Below are positions 34,501-41,446 of a stretch of 64,000 nucleotides of DNA, piece by piece. The stretch covers positions 62,001-126,000 of the forward strand of contig NZ_BOQP01000024.1 in assembly GCF_018332715.1 (NCBI RefSeq), in the 5' to 3' direction. The notes beneath the pieces were generated by a model. That model saw nothing but the letters and a program-made list of their open reading frames with translations. It did not search any database and was not told where the DNA came from. A program made the position numbers and the translations under genes. Source of the stretch: Winogradskya consettensis (lineage in GTDB: Bacteria; Actinomycetota; Actinomycetes; Mycobacteriales; Micromonosporaceae). Every line of letters begins with the position of its first letter. Position 1 is the stretch's first letter.

Positions 34501-35583
34501 GCGGCAGCCCCGGAACCAGCAGCCACCAAGCCAGCACCAGCGCAGCCGCAAGCAGCAGAACCGCGAGTAGCCAAAACACAGGCAACCGAACCGCCGTCGG
34601 CAGAACCGGCATCAGCAACGCCGGCAACACCCGAACCCCCGCGCCCGGAAACGCCCACCGACCCGCAGCCGAGCACCCCCGAAGCGACCACCCCCAAGGC
34701 GACCACTCCCGAAGCGACCACCCGAGAAGCGACCACCCCCGAGGCGACAAGCTTCAACCGCCCCACCGCCGAGCACGCCACCCTCACCGAGCCGTCCGAG
34801 ACGGACAGTCGCAGTGTCGTCATCGATCTGGACATCACCAGTTTGATGAACGGCCTGGTTGCCGCTGCCGGGGCCGTGGCGCCTGAGCGGCCGGGCGTGA
34901 AGCCGCTCGCCCCGCTGGTGATGCGCGCGGCTCGCGTACCGGAGAAAAAAGAGCAGAAGCCGCTCGGGCCGGAAGACCTGGCGGCGATCCGGTGGCGGCT
35001 GGACGGGGCGACGCTGAAGGAGATCGTTGACGATCGCGAGGCGTTGAAGGAGCTCGGGGAGCGGCTGGACGGGCCGTTGGCCGAGGAGCAGGACAATGTC
35101 GCGCGGGCCGGGTTGCTGAGCGTACGGGCCGAGGTCTACCGGTTGCTGGATGAGCTCGGGATGGCGGCGGCGGCGAGCCGGTTGGCGCTGGCTCATGCCG
35201 AGTCGGCCGGGGATGTCCAGGCGACCGTGATCGCGCAGGCCGAGCTGGCTCATGTGCTGCGGTTGCGGGGCGACTATCAGGAGGCCGACCGGCTGTTCGA
35301 GCAGGCCGCAAGTTCCGGGGCGCCCGACCTGCTGCGCAGCGTCGTGCACGAGAACGCCGGGCGGAGTGCTTTCGATCAGGGGCGGCACATGGAGGCCCTC
35401 GATCATTTCACCCGGTCGGTACGGCTGGGGCTGCCGGAGGATCAGGAGCTGATCCAGCGCATCGATGTGGCGCTCGAGGCGATCTACATCCATGTGCTGC
35501 GGGACGGGTGGGGGCCCTATCCCCGGCTCCGGCGGGAGATCGCCGGGCTGGTCAAGGCCGCTGATCCGGAACAAACTGCCTGA
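28561..35583 (+). CDS. Giant low-complexity/coiled-coil protein with C-terminal TPR domain
   Basis: The 2,340-residue protein has no signal peptide or membrane helix, so it is probably cytoplasmic. In order: an acidic start (SYEDDEYWEDEYDDDKK); a second acidic stretch around 180-280; Arg/Pro repeats such as RPSEQPDVRPGARPADRP at 281-475; Tyr-Asp-Ala-Gly-Gln repeats at about 570-720; a Pro/Gln-rich middle with PVSSTPGF repeats near 1285-1335; a 375-residue Ala/Gln/Glu/Arg helix made of RQAEAA-like units at about 1421-1797; another Pro/Ala/Glu-rich linker; and a folded C-terminus from about 2087. That end has DITSLMNGLVAAAGAVAPE, then TPR-like helices (VRAEVYRLLDELG, AELAHVLRLRGDYQEADRLF, AFDQGRHMEALDHFTRSV). 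The frame stays open throughout, so it is one gene. The function is unknown; a long tether or scaffold is my inference. Confidence 0.85.
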   Translation: MSYEDDEYWEDEYDDDKKRAVPFPDATATARDPYADAAVLSRWGPDTRRPAQNRKPSARTQYLAEDDFDASPRISRTPGAPSSRAQATPQPRMPAPPQPRTASAPAARTPVTPPPRTSAAPPPRTPVSSPPRTPVSAAPRMPDESDQTVDELAERRQRRQNGHPRSAGRDEQIKQAFDGDRPSWLDDPGFEAADLDAAPIEFGPDGVQNRALDFDELEYDDREFDADDWEAQRKYTSVQRARRIETSSFWDGDPADEEEERPRRNRRKPDPEPPAVAGRAKVTPARPSDRPETRPASRPSERPDVRPGAQPTDRPDMRPGVRPADRPAARTTEQPDLRPGVRPADRPATRSSDQPDVRPGARPAARPSEQPDVRPGARPADRPAARPSEQPDTRPGARPADRPAARVADGAVARPADRASGWPVDRPSDRPAEWLGDQPAERTSGWPAEQTSDWAAERQTDWSANRPSDRPEVPSVRREVVPPTPPPAPISAQAPAPAPAPKSPGQDKAPKEKKPSRLRFRKKEDRETAAQKQAAEEQRRNAENPAALRDEPGSRTPFRRPFAAPPEPQAYEAQPSYEAPQSYESPLPHDGQPSHAGQLSYDGQPYDGRQPYEGAQPYEDAQPYDAGQPYDAGQTYDAGQTYGAGQTYDAGQTYDAGQTYDAGQAYDAGQAFDAGQAYAPSQAYGAGQTYDAGQTYDEGRAHDEGQGYEEGQSAESQPFQGRPAAFQQPAFDQGNEWQPAAFHPDKYDSAAPLDTTDPAASNRDNRQRSADPAAFLRGDEQRPAAFDRNDERRPTPFERDKDRRPAPFGQDKDRRPAEFGQDDERQSATYRSDLYDPAGAESRTDSWEDDHAPYRPQADSPAAAATTQQGERAGQQEQQDDSPRILSRATPPVAPKVIKKAAPPATPRVIKADPPTMPRVVAAPPTATPSRPATPDQADHSRPISPAASTNATGTQDSPAAYDNSTPPSRPSRVGYITSDGPIIPPGHDHAQRPGRGTAQVPQPPADRPAPPQPAPGSHAPDAPVSPAAETPVSPATGTVRNRPATDPGRHGIPAQNQSTQSGYANAPTPEPFRAPISAAAAYAPTDDLRQPERDFRQADHFGQPGQHEQPDQYTQQPDQYGQEPDQLRRTPPSGQPAPPVSPAPSGPSAGTPPILPTPAPQSNAAPHSGAAPQPMPPSTPTPIRRPAAAAPPQRPTDQRPQYDVPQTPAAFTPWADQETSPQRGQLPQHQHGQGQHDPGPQEGTTSERPIVGGPRTAMILSTGEPSAVPRSQRPPSRIAPVSGAPGSHRPVSSTPGFPPVSSTPGFPPVSSTPGVTPASSAPNFPPTSSAPGFPPVSGAPGADRPASGGAPDYPVSGGPVNGGPVSGGPITDRSMGEVPIAGRTPGAGQTPRGTQAGEGPTVAMARASVVPVPAPPRPQDDAARQAEVSRQAEASRQAEASRQAEASRQAETTRQAEASRQATGAARQAEATRQAEAARQAEEAARQAAAARRAAAERQAEAARQAEVARQAEEAARQAEAEATRRAAEAQEAARQAEAVRQAEEAVQRAEHARHAEETARHAAEAAYRAQVDREAEAARQAEAERQAATRLAEAARHAEEAARHADAARKAEEAARQAEATRQAEQAARQAEATRQAEQAARQAEAERQAEVARQAEAERQAEVARQAARHAEAERQAEAARQAETERQAEVARQAARQADHARQAEQARQADQARQAEDARRAEATRQAELAREAESAQQAEAARQAAARQAQEARQAEQARRAEEAARQAQVAQQAEAAARAEARRAESARQAAANREMQRNGALPSSSLPVSAVPQQERPGPNPAANALPIGRLLTSGPTAPPKYADSELGPTWFGPKNQNSNDTNTNPEGTPPANRPAPASEPSAPAADRAVDQATTAADRADDQATTAADRTVEPADPVSERASEPAADRVAEPAAPSADRATDPATPASLAQADLPPAANNQVEENPKAPEPAAAPEPAATKPAPAQPQAAEPRVAKTQATEPPSAEPASATPATPEPPRPETPTDPQPSTPEATTPKATTPEATTREATTPEATSFNRPTAEHATLTEPSETDSRSVVIDLDITSLMNGLVAAAGAVAPERPGVKPLAPLVMRAARVPEKKEQKPLGPEDLAAIRWRLDGATLKEIVDDREALKELGERLDGPLAEEQDNVARAGLLSVRAEVYRLLDELGMAAAASRLALAHAESAGDVQATVIAQAELAHVLRLRGDYQEADRLFEQAASSGAPDLLRSVVHENAGRSAFDQGRHMEALDHFTRSVRLGLPEDQELIQRIDVALEAIYIHVLRDGWGPYPRLRREIAGLVKAADPEQTA

Positions 35584-36781
35584 CCTGGGGTACGCGGTCC
35601 ACGTTGTGCCTTCCGCCGCGCGGCGGCTCGGCCGGTGCGGCGTGCCGTCCCACTCGCGGCTCCTCGTCCGGCCCGGTCTCCGCAGCCCGGGCGCGGCCCG
35701 ACGGCGTGGCGAGGGCGATCCTCCCCCGGCCGGAGCTCTTCGCGTCGTACAGCGCGGCGTCGGAGGCCGCGACCAGGTCGTCGATGGTGCCCACATCGTC
35801 CGGGAGCGTCGCGATGCCGATGCTCAGACTGGGTGGGCCGCCCGGCAGCACGGTCGTCGCGGACACCGCGGCGATCAGGGACTCCGCGGCCCGGACAGCC
35901 GTGGGACGATCGGCGCGCAGGAGCAGGACGAACTCGTCGCCGCCGAGCCGCGCGGCGATGCCGGAGTCCCCGGTCACCGTACGCATCGCATCGGCGACCA
36001 CTTGGAGTGCGCGGTCCCCCTCAGAGTGACCGTACGTGTCGTTGATGGCCTTGAAGTGGTCGAGATCGACGCTGATCAGCGCCAGACCGCCCCGGTTGAG
36101 CCCGGCCCAGGCGCCCGCGGCCTCCAGCGATTCGGTGTACGAGCGCCGGTTCGCCAGGCCGGTCAGCGCGTCCGCGTTGGCCTGCGCCTCGAGGACCGCA
36201 CGCAGCCGGTCCGCACGGGCACGCAGGCCGCTGACCACGATCACGGTCATCGTCATGGCCAGGAACATGGCGATCCAGTCCGACAACCCCTTACCCGCAC
36301 CGAGCACGGCGAAGACGACCACGGCGTCCCCCGCGTACACGAGCGCGAGGATCGCGTAGATGGCTCTACGGCCGAGAAAGTTCGCCGCGTAGAGCACGGG
36401 CCACAGGTAGAAGAGCTGCGAGCCGGTGCTGGCGTCCCGCGTACCCAGATTGAGGGCTGAGATCAGAGCGGCGGCGATGGCCGGAGCGGCGTACCAGAAA
36501 AAGTTCGGCAGGATCTCGGGCCGGCGCCAGCAGAGCAAGCCGGTCGCCGCCATGAGCAGCGCGATCAGGCCGATGCCGCTCTTGGCGGCGAGGCCGATGT
36601 CCGAAAGACCGCTCGTCACGGCCACATAGGGCGCCCCGGCCAGGGTGAGGTACGCGACCGCACGCGACGCGCCGTGCAGGTCGCGCAGCCTGCGATCCCC
36701 CCTGAGCAACACACCCGTAGATCGGCGGGTACGCCCCCGACGTGAGGATTCAGCCCCGTCCCGATCACCGACCCACGCCAC
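35552..36781 (-). CDS. Membrane diguanylate cyclase (GGDEF)
   Basis: The 409-residue protein has about six membrane helices, then a short coiled linker and a GGDEF domain. Diagnostic text includes DALTGLANRRSYTESL, DLDHFKAINDTYGHSEGD, the active-site loop RLGGDEFVLLL and SIGIATLPDD. It should make c-di-GMP from two GTP. No RxxD inhibitory site precedes the GGDEF loop at the usual five residues, so product feedback may be absent. A disordered tail (about 55 residues) follows the domain. Its 3' end overlaps the giant gene's end tail-to-tail by 32 bases. The N-terminal start is plausible, but the first 35 residues are polar and could be non-coding. Confidence 0.9.
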   Translation of the reverse strand: MAWVGDRDGAESSRRGRTRRSTGVLLRGDRRLRDLHGASRAVAYLTLAGAPYVAVTSGLSDIGLAAKSGIGLIALLMAATGLLCWRRPEILPNFFWYAAPAIAAALISALNLGTRDASTGSQLFYLWPVLYAANFLGRRAIYAILALVYAGDAVVVFAVLGAGKGLSDWIAMFLAMTMTVIVVSGLRARADRLRAVLEAQANADALTGLANRRSYTESLEAAGAWAGLNRGGLALISVDLDHFKAINDTYGHSEGDRALQVVADAMRTVTGDSGIAARLGGDEFVLLLRADRPTAVRAAESLIAAVSATTVLPGGPPSLSIGIATLPDDVGTIDDLVAASDAALYDAKSSGRGRIALATPSGRARAAETGPDEEPRVGRHAAPAEPPRGGRHNVDRVPQVRQFVPDQRP

Positions 36782-36862
36782 ACCGAGCCCACCCTGCCAC
36801 CGCTTCGCACATTCCAGGCCGAGCTTTTCAGCGCGGCGCCATGGACGTAGTCGGCCGGCTGG

Positions 36863-37000
36863 TCATTCGGTGCGCAACGCTTCGACCGGGGCGCAGTCGG
36901 CCGGCAGGTCACTCGGCGCGCAACGCTTCGACCGGGACGCAGCTGGCCAGCCGGTCATTCGGTGCGCAACGCTTCGACCGGGTCGAGGCGGCCGGCGCGC
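36863..37000. repeat. 46-base repeat, three copies, at the exporter permease 3' end
   Basis: Copies begin at 36863, 36909 and 36955, each starting TCAYTCGGYGCGCAACGCTT and running to the GGCCGGC region, with a partial fourth copy just before 36863. The third copy is the real 3' end of the permease gene and includes its stop codon. The two outer copies repeat that ending downstream, each with another in-context stop. Confidence 0.85.
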
Positions 37001-38139
37001 TGGGCCGGGACCACGCCGAAGACGATGCCGACCGCGGCCGAGACGCCGAATGCCAGGGCCAGCGACCACCAGGTGACCGCGGCCGGGACCGGGGAGAGCC
37101 GGTCCACCAGCAGCGCCGCGGTGATGCCCAGCGCCATCCCCAGCACCCCGCCGATCGTGGTGAGCAGCACCGCCTCCAGCAGGAACTGCAACCCGATGTC
37201 GCGGGGACGCGCACCCACCGCCTTGCGCAGGCCGATCTCGCGGGTACGTTCGCGGACCGAGACCAGCATGATGTTCGAGACGCCGACCCCGCCGACGAGC
37301 AGACTGATCCCGGCGATCGCGGCCAGTACCCCGGTGAGCACCCCGAGGATGTCGCCCAGCACCCCGAGGATCTGCTCCTGGGTCACGGCGCTGAAGTCGG
37401 TGCCCGGATGCCGCTGCGTCAGCGTGGCGACGACATTGCTGCTCAACTTGGTGATCCGCTCCCGGTCAGGCGCCCGGATGGCCAGCGCGTCGACCCGGTC
37501 GGTGCCGAGCAGCCGCTGCGCCGCGGTGACCGGCACGTGCACCTCACTGTCCCGGTCCACGCCGAGGCTCTGCCCGAGCGGCTCGAACGTCCCGATGACC
37601 CGGAACCGAACCCCGCCGATGGTCACCTGGCGCCCGATCGGGTCCCGGTCCCCGAACAACTGTCCCGCGACCCCGGCCCCGAGCACCGCCACCCGCCGCG
37701 CGGTGTTCACATCGGACCGCGTCAAGTAGCTCCCCCGGTCGAGCCGCCGCACGAAAACGCTCGGCGTGGTCTCCAGCACCCCCTGCATACTGGCAAAAGC
37801 CTCCCGGCTCCCGGCCCGCACGGTCTCCCCCGACGCGATCGTCACGGCCACCCGCGACCGGTCCCCCACCACCCGCCCCACCGCATCCACATCATCCAGC
37901 GACAACGTCGAGACCGACGGCGCCGCCCCGGCCTCCAGCCGCCCCGGCACCACGATCAGCAGATTCGACCCGAGCCCCTCCACCTGCTGCTCGATCTGCT
38001 GCTTCGTCCCCGTCCCGATAGCCACGAGCGCCACCACAGCAGCCACCCCGATCACCACGCCGAGCATGGTCAGCACACTGCGCAACCGATTCGCCCGCAA
38101 AGCATCCAGCGCCACCCGCCACGCCTCAGCAAGCCTCAT
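36955..38139 (-). CDS. MacB-like ABC exporter permease (FtsX fold)
   Basis: The 394-residue permease has four membrane helices with a large extracytoplasmic domain after the first, the MacB_PCD/FtsX layout. The N-terminus (WRVALDALRANRLRSVLTML) is the standard start, and SLLVGGVGVSNIMLVSVRERTREIGLRKAVGA is the conserved FtsX block near residue 280. It should act with the ATPase and adaptor genes upstream to move a substrate outward, coupling ATP hydrolysis to mechanical work. It overlaps the ATPase gene by four bases. In a Gram-positive cell the substrate could be an antibiotic, peptide or lipid; sequence does not say. Confidence 0.92.
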   Translation of the reverse strand: MRLAEAWRVALDALRANRLRSVLTMLGVVIGVAAVVALVAIGTGTKQQIEQQVEGLGSNLLIVVPGRLEAGAAPSVSTLSLDDVDAVGRVVGDRSRVAVTIASGETVRAGSREAFASMQGVLETTPSVFVRRLDRGSYLTRSDVNTARRVAVLGAGVAGQLFGDRDPIGRQVTIGGVRFRVIGTFEPLGQSLGVDRDSEVHVPVTAAQRLLGTDRVDALAIRAPDRERITKLSSNVVATLTQRHPGTDFSAVTQEQILGVLGDILGVLTGVLAAIAGISLLVGGVGVSNIMLVSVRERTREIGLRKAVGARPRDIGLQFLLEAVLLTTIGGVLGMALGITAALLVDRLSPVPAAVTWWSLALAFGVSAAVGIVFGVVPAQRAGRLDPVEALRTE

Positions 38140-39191
38140 ACCGCGCCCCCGGCAGCCGGCGCGGCATCCTTGCCCGGCCCCGCCACCCCGCCAGACGAAG
38201 CGGTGGGCACCGCGGGCGACGCAGCCTCCCCGACCGTCTCGGACTCGCCAGGCAGGACAGCCTCGCCAGGCGAAACGTCCTCATCAGGTAAAACAGCCCC
38301 AGCAGGCGAAACGGCCGAGGTGGGCGAGAGAGCGTCCGTGGCCGGGATAGCGTCCGTGGCCGGGAGAGCTTCGGTGGCCGGAACCGCCGAGATGGACGGC
38401 ATGGCCGAGGTGGGCGAAACGGCTGAGATCGGCGGGACGGCCGAGGTGGGCGGGACGATGAGGCCGTCGCGCATTTCGATGCGGCGGTGGGCTCGGGCGG
38501 CTACTTCTCGGTCGTGGGTTACCAGGACCACGGCGACGCCTTCGGTGTTGAGGGATTCGAGGAGGGTGAGGATTGCTTCGCCGGTGGTGGTGTCGAGGTT
38601 GCCGGTGGGTTCGTCGGCGAGCAGGACCGAGGGGTTGGTGACCAGGGCGCGGGCGATGGCGACGCGTTGTTGTTCGCCGCCGGACATCTGGTTGGGGCGG
38701 TGGTCGATGCGGTGGCCCAGGCCGACGCGGTGCAGGAGGTCGGCGGCGCGGGCCCGGCGTTCGCGGCGGCCGAGGCCGCGGTAGACCAGGGGCAGGGCGA
38801 CGTTGTCCCGGGCTGTCGTGCGGGGCAGCAGGTGGAACGATTGGAAAACGAAGCCGATGACCTCGTTGCGGAGCCGGGCCATGTCGGGCGGGGACAGCGT
38901 CGACACGTCACGGCCGCCGATCAGCAGGGTGCCGGAGGTGGGCCGGTCGAGGCCGCCCAGCAGGTGCATCAGCGTCGACTTGCCCGAGCCCGAGGTCCCG
39001 ACCACGGCCACGTAGTCGCCCGCCGCCACGGTCAGCGACACACCCCGCAGGGCGCTCACCGACACCCCGTCGAGCTCATACGTCCGCGTCACGTCACGCG
39101 CCACGATCGCCGGCGGCAAACCGCCGGGGCCCTCCACCTGGCTCACCTTCCCCGCCACGATCGCGCGCAGCAACCCGTCGGACTCGCCCAC
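38136..39191 (-). CDS. MacB-like ABC exporter ATP-binding protein with a repeat tail
   Basis: The ATPase core is complete: Walker A GTSGSGKSTLMHLLGG, Q-loop FVFQSFHLLPRTT, signature MSGGEQQRVAIARAL, Walker B VLLADEPTGNLD and switch His in VTHDREV. After the core (REV..RRIEMRDGLIV) comes an unusual tail of about 100 residues of Thr/Ser/Ala/Val/Pro repeats such as SAVPPISAVSPTSAM, not present in normal family members. The start is uncertain. I chose the GTG at 39191 with GGGAG four bases upstream; the frame stays open to 39365, where it runs into 15-base repeats, and GTG 39146 is also possible. Confidence 0.85.
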   Translation of the reverse strand: MGESDGLLRAIVAGKVSQVEGPGGLPPAIVARDVTRTYELDGVSVSALRGVSLTVAAGDYVAVVGTSGSGKSTLMHLLGGLDRPTSGTLLIGGRDVSTLSPPDMARLRNEVIGFVFQSFHLLPRTTARDNVALPLVYRGLGRRERRARAADLLHRVGLGHRIDHRPNQMSGGEQQRVAIARALVTNPSVLLADEPTGNLDTTTGEAILTLLESLNTEGVAVVLVTHDREVAARAHRRIEMRDGLIVPPTSAVPPISAVSPTSAMPSISAVPATEALPATDAIPATDALSPTSAVSPAGAVLPDEDVSPGEAVLPGESETVGEAASPAVPTASSGGVAGPGKDAAPAAGGAV

Positions 39192-39299
39192 CCGGCTCCC
39201 GTCACGCCCCGAGCTCGGGGGAAGAGGCTGAGAGACGGGAGGCGACGAGGCTGGTCCCGGCCAGACGATAAGGCAAGCCGGCGAAAGGAGGGCAAGGCG

Positions 39300-39560
39300 G
39301 AAGGCAGGGTGGCCGGAGGCATCAAAACCGGAGGCGAAAGGGCCGGAGCCGACAAAGCCGGGCACTGCAACGCCTGAGGCGACAAAGACGACGGCGACAA
39401 AGGCGAAGGATGCGAGGCCAGAGGCGACAGGGCCGAAAGCGACAGGACCGGAGGCGACAGGACCGGAGGCTGCAAGGCCGGACGCTGCAAGGCCGGACGC
39501 TGCAAGGCCGGACGCTGCAAGGCCGGACGCTGCAAGGCCGGAGGCGACAAAGGCGGAGGA
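39300..39560. repeat. 15-base minisatellite between adaptor and ATPase genes
   Basis: Five near-perfect copies of GCTGCAAGGCCGGAC lie at 39469-39543, flanked by decayed copies of the same 15-base period (GAGGCGACAGGACCG and similar) back to about 39300. Because the unit is five codons long, it creates a Pro/Ala/Leu-repeat frame on the minus strand that starts at ATG 39586, overlapping the adaptor stop. That frame is not in phase with the ATPase. Confidence 0.85.
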
Positions 39561-39582
39561 TGCGGGGCCTGAGGTGGGTGGG

Positions 39583-40920
39583 TCATGGGAGGGATTGGCC
39601 GGGGGTGACTTGGTCGGTGCCGGTGGTGACGATGGGGTCGCCGGGGGTGAGGCCGGTGGTGATCTGGACGGTGTCTTCGCCCTGGACGCCGAGGGTGACC
39701 GGGGTTTGGGTGGCTTTGCCGGCGCGGATGGTCCAGACGGTGTCGTGGCCGTTGGTGGAGAGGATGGCGCTTGCCGGGACGGTGATGGCGTCGGTGGCTT
39801 CTCGGACGTTGAGGCGGACGATGGCGCTCATGCCGGGGCGGGGGGTGGGGGTGTCGTCGGCGGATGGTTTGGCCAGGGTCAGGTGGACGCGGTAGGAGAC
39901 GCCGCCGCGGGCTGAGGTGGTGGGGAGGAGGTCGATGGCGCGGACGGTGGCGGGGTAGGTGATGCCGGGGGCCGCGTCGAGCTCGATGGTGCCCTTGGTC
40001 TTGGTGCTGACCAGGAGGACGTCGGTTTCGTCGATCTCGGCGGTGACGCCCAGGCGGGCCGTGTCGACGATCGTGACGATGGCGGTGCCGGGGGCGACCG
40101 GTGCTCCCTCGGGGACGGCGGCGTCGATGCCGGGGAGCGCGCCGGGGGCAGCCGCCGCGGCGGCGGGGTCGGCGTTGGCGATCAGGTCGGTGAGGGACGG
40201 CGCGGTTGCCGAGCCGGTGCCGCCGAGCTGGACCACGCCGGAGACCGGGGCGTGCAGGGTGAGGGCGTCGACGGCCGCGCCCGCCAGGTCGTAAGCCTGC
40301 TGGGCCTGGAGGCGCTGGGCCGCGGTCAGGGCGTTGACGGCCTCCCCCACGCTCGCCACGCCGCGCTGCAGGGAGCGGACCGCGGAGCCGGCCGCGTCGG
40401 AGATCGCCTGGTACTGGGTCTGGGCGGCGTCGGCCTGGGTGCGCAGCGCCGCCCGGAGGACCGGGTCGGTGATCTTGTCGGCGGCGGCGCGGGCCTGCTC
40501 GAAGGCAGCGGCCGCGTTCGCGTCCGTCTCTGCGCGGGCGGCGACGTAGGAGGACGTGCTGCCGCCGGTGGAGACGGTGCCGGAGGAGGTCGCGTCAAGG
40601 GCTTCGGTGGCGGCGTCGAGGCGTTGCTCGGTGGCGGGAGAATCGATGATCGCGATCACCTGACCCTTTCTCACCGTGCCGCCCGGCTCGACCAGCAGCG
40701 AGCCGAGGGTGCCGCCGGCCGGTGAGGTCACCGTCGCGGCGGCGCGGGCCGTGACCGCACCGGAGGCCTCCACGACCTCGGCGACCGTGCCGCGGGTCGC
40801 CGCGCCGACGGTGACGCCGGAGGGCTCGTCGCCGCAGGAGGCCGCGGACAGCGGTGGCAGCAGGACGCACGCCACCAGGACAGCGATGGTGCGCCGGGGG
40901 GATCGGGACACGTTCGCCAC
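39583..40920 (-). CDS. MacA-like periplasmic adaptor subunit of an ABC exporter (HlyD family)
   Basis: The protein of about 445 residues begins with a signal containing a lipobox-like ending (LPPLSAASC) and so may be lipid-anchored. A split biotinyl-lipoyl-like domain flanks a helical hairpin: TVTSPAGGTLGSLLVEPGGTV on one side and LHAPVSGVVQLGG on the other, with Ala/Gln-rich helices between. Beta-barrel and membrane-proximal parts follow (VTAEIDETDVLLV, RPGMSAIVRLNVREATDAI). In monoderm bacteria such adaptors work with MacB-like permeases. It is the first gene of the tripartite unit. The GTG at 40920 is my choice; a TTG at 40944 is also in frame. Confidence 0.88.
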   Translation of the reverse strand: MANVSRSPRRTIAVLVACVLLPPLSAASCGDEPSGVTVGAATRGTVAEVVEASGAVTARAAATVTSPAGGTLGSLLVEPGGTVRKGQVIAIIDSPATEQRLDAATEALDATSSGTVSTGGSTSSYVAARAETDANAAAAFEQARAAADKITDPVLRAALRTQADAAQTQYQAISDAAGSAVRSLQRGVASVGEAVNALTAAQRLQAQQAYDLAGAAVDALTLHAPVSGVVQLGGTGSATAPSLTDLIANADPAAAAAAPGALPGIDAAVPEGAPVAPGTAIVTIVDTARLGVTAEIDETDVLLVSTKTKGTIELDAAPGITYPATVRAIDLLPTTSARGGVSYRVHLTLAKPSADDTPTPRPGMSAIVRLNVREATDAITVPASAILSTNGHDTVWTIRAGKATQTPVTLGVQGEDTVQITTGLTPGDPIVTTGTDQVTPGQSLP

Positions 40921-41217
40921 TCTATGGGCAGCCACCGACAACAATTCTCGACGTCAGCGCCCGGCGGCCGATAAGAGCTGGCCAGAAAAGACGGAGATGG
41001 AGGGTACGCGGGGAGCGCCGAACCGTACGCGCTGATCGAAATCGGACGTGGGGGCTGATACCGGGCCCGTGTCGGATTGTCGGCGTGGCGGCCGGCCGGA
41101 AGGTGACGGCGCCGCCCACGATGGCGTGCGAGGCTGGTCTGCGAATTGAACCGTGCGCCCCCTCGCGCTCGTAATCCCCGTCACGGTGCCCATCCGCGTA
41201 CGTGAAGGAAGATGACG
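40921..41217. other. Divergent intergenic region without a recognised gene
   Basis: Nearly 300 bases separate the adaptor gene from a rightward small gene. I find no gene, repeat or clear promoter in it apart from the AAGGAA ribosome site at 41205-41210. Confidence 0.5.
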
Positions 41218-41394
41218 ATGATCCGTGCCGACGAACTGACCGTCGTGCACCACGACGACACGGTGAGCATCTTCACCGACGTCACCTACATGCTGAGCCG
41301 CGACGGCCTGACGGTGGTGACCGCGTCCGGCGACGAGCAGGCGTTCGCGGGGCACGATGTGCTGACCGTGCACGCTCACTGCGTACATGAATAG
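41218..41394 (+). CDS. Small acidic protein, 58 residues, hypothetical
   Basis: The frame opens at ATG 41218 with AAGGAA at seven-base spacing; an ATG six bases earlier is too close to it. The product (IRADELTVVHHDDTVSIFTD at the start, DGLTVVTASGDEQAFAG later) looks like a small beta-rich domain and has several His and Asp residues. I recognise no family. A strong terminator starts six bases after the stop, which supports a real transcription unit. Confidence 0.6.
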   Translation: MIRADELTVVHHDDTVSIFTDVTYMLSRDGLTVVTASGDEQAFAGHDVLTVHAHCVHE

Positions 41395-41400
41395 GGACAG

Positions 41401-41433
41401 AAAGGGCCCGCCGGCCGAGACCGACGGGCCTTT
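41401..41433. terminator. Bidirectional terminator
   Basis: AAAGGGCCCGCCGG pairs with CCGACGGGCCTTT, allowing one bulge and one mismatch, around a short loop. The arms start with A and end with T on either strand. It lies between two converging genes, the small protein and the L,D-transpeptidase, and serves both. Confidence 0.75.
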
Positions 41434-41446
41434 CCTGGGGTGAGAA

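Noticed and set aside
39143..39586. Pro/Ala/Leu-repeat frame beginning at the ATG that overlaps the adaptor stop
   Set aside because: It has no ribosome site and arises from a 15-base repeat staying open in all phases. I kept it as an observation about the ATPase N-terminus and did not list it as a gene.
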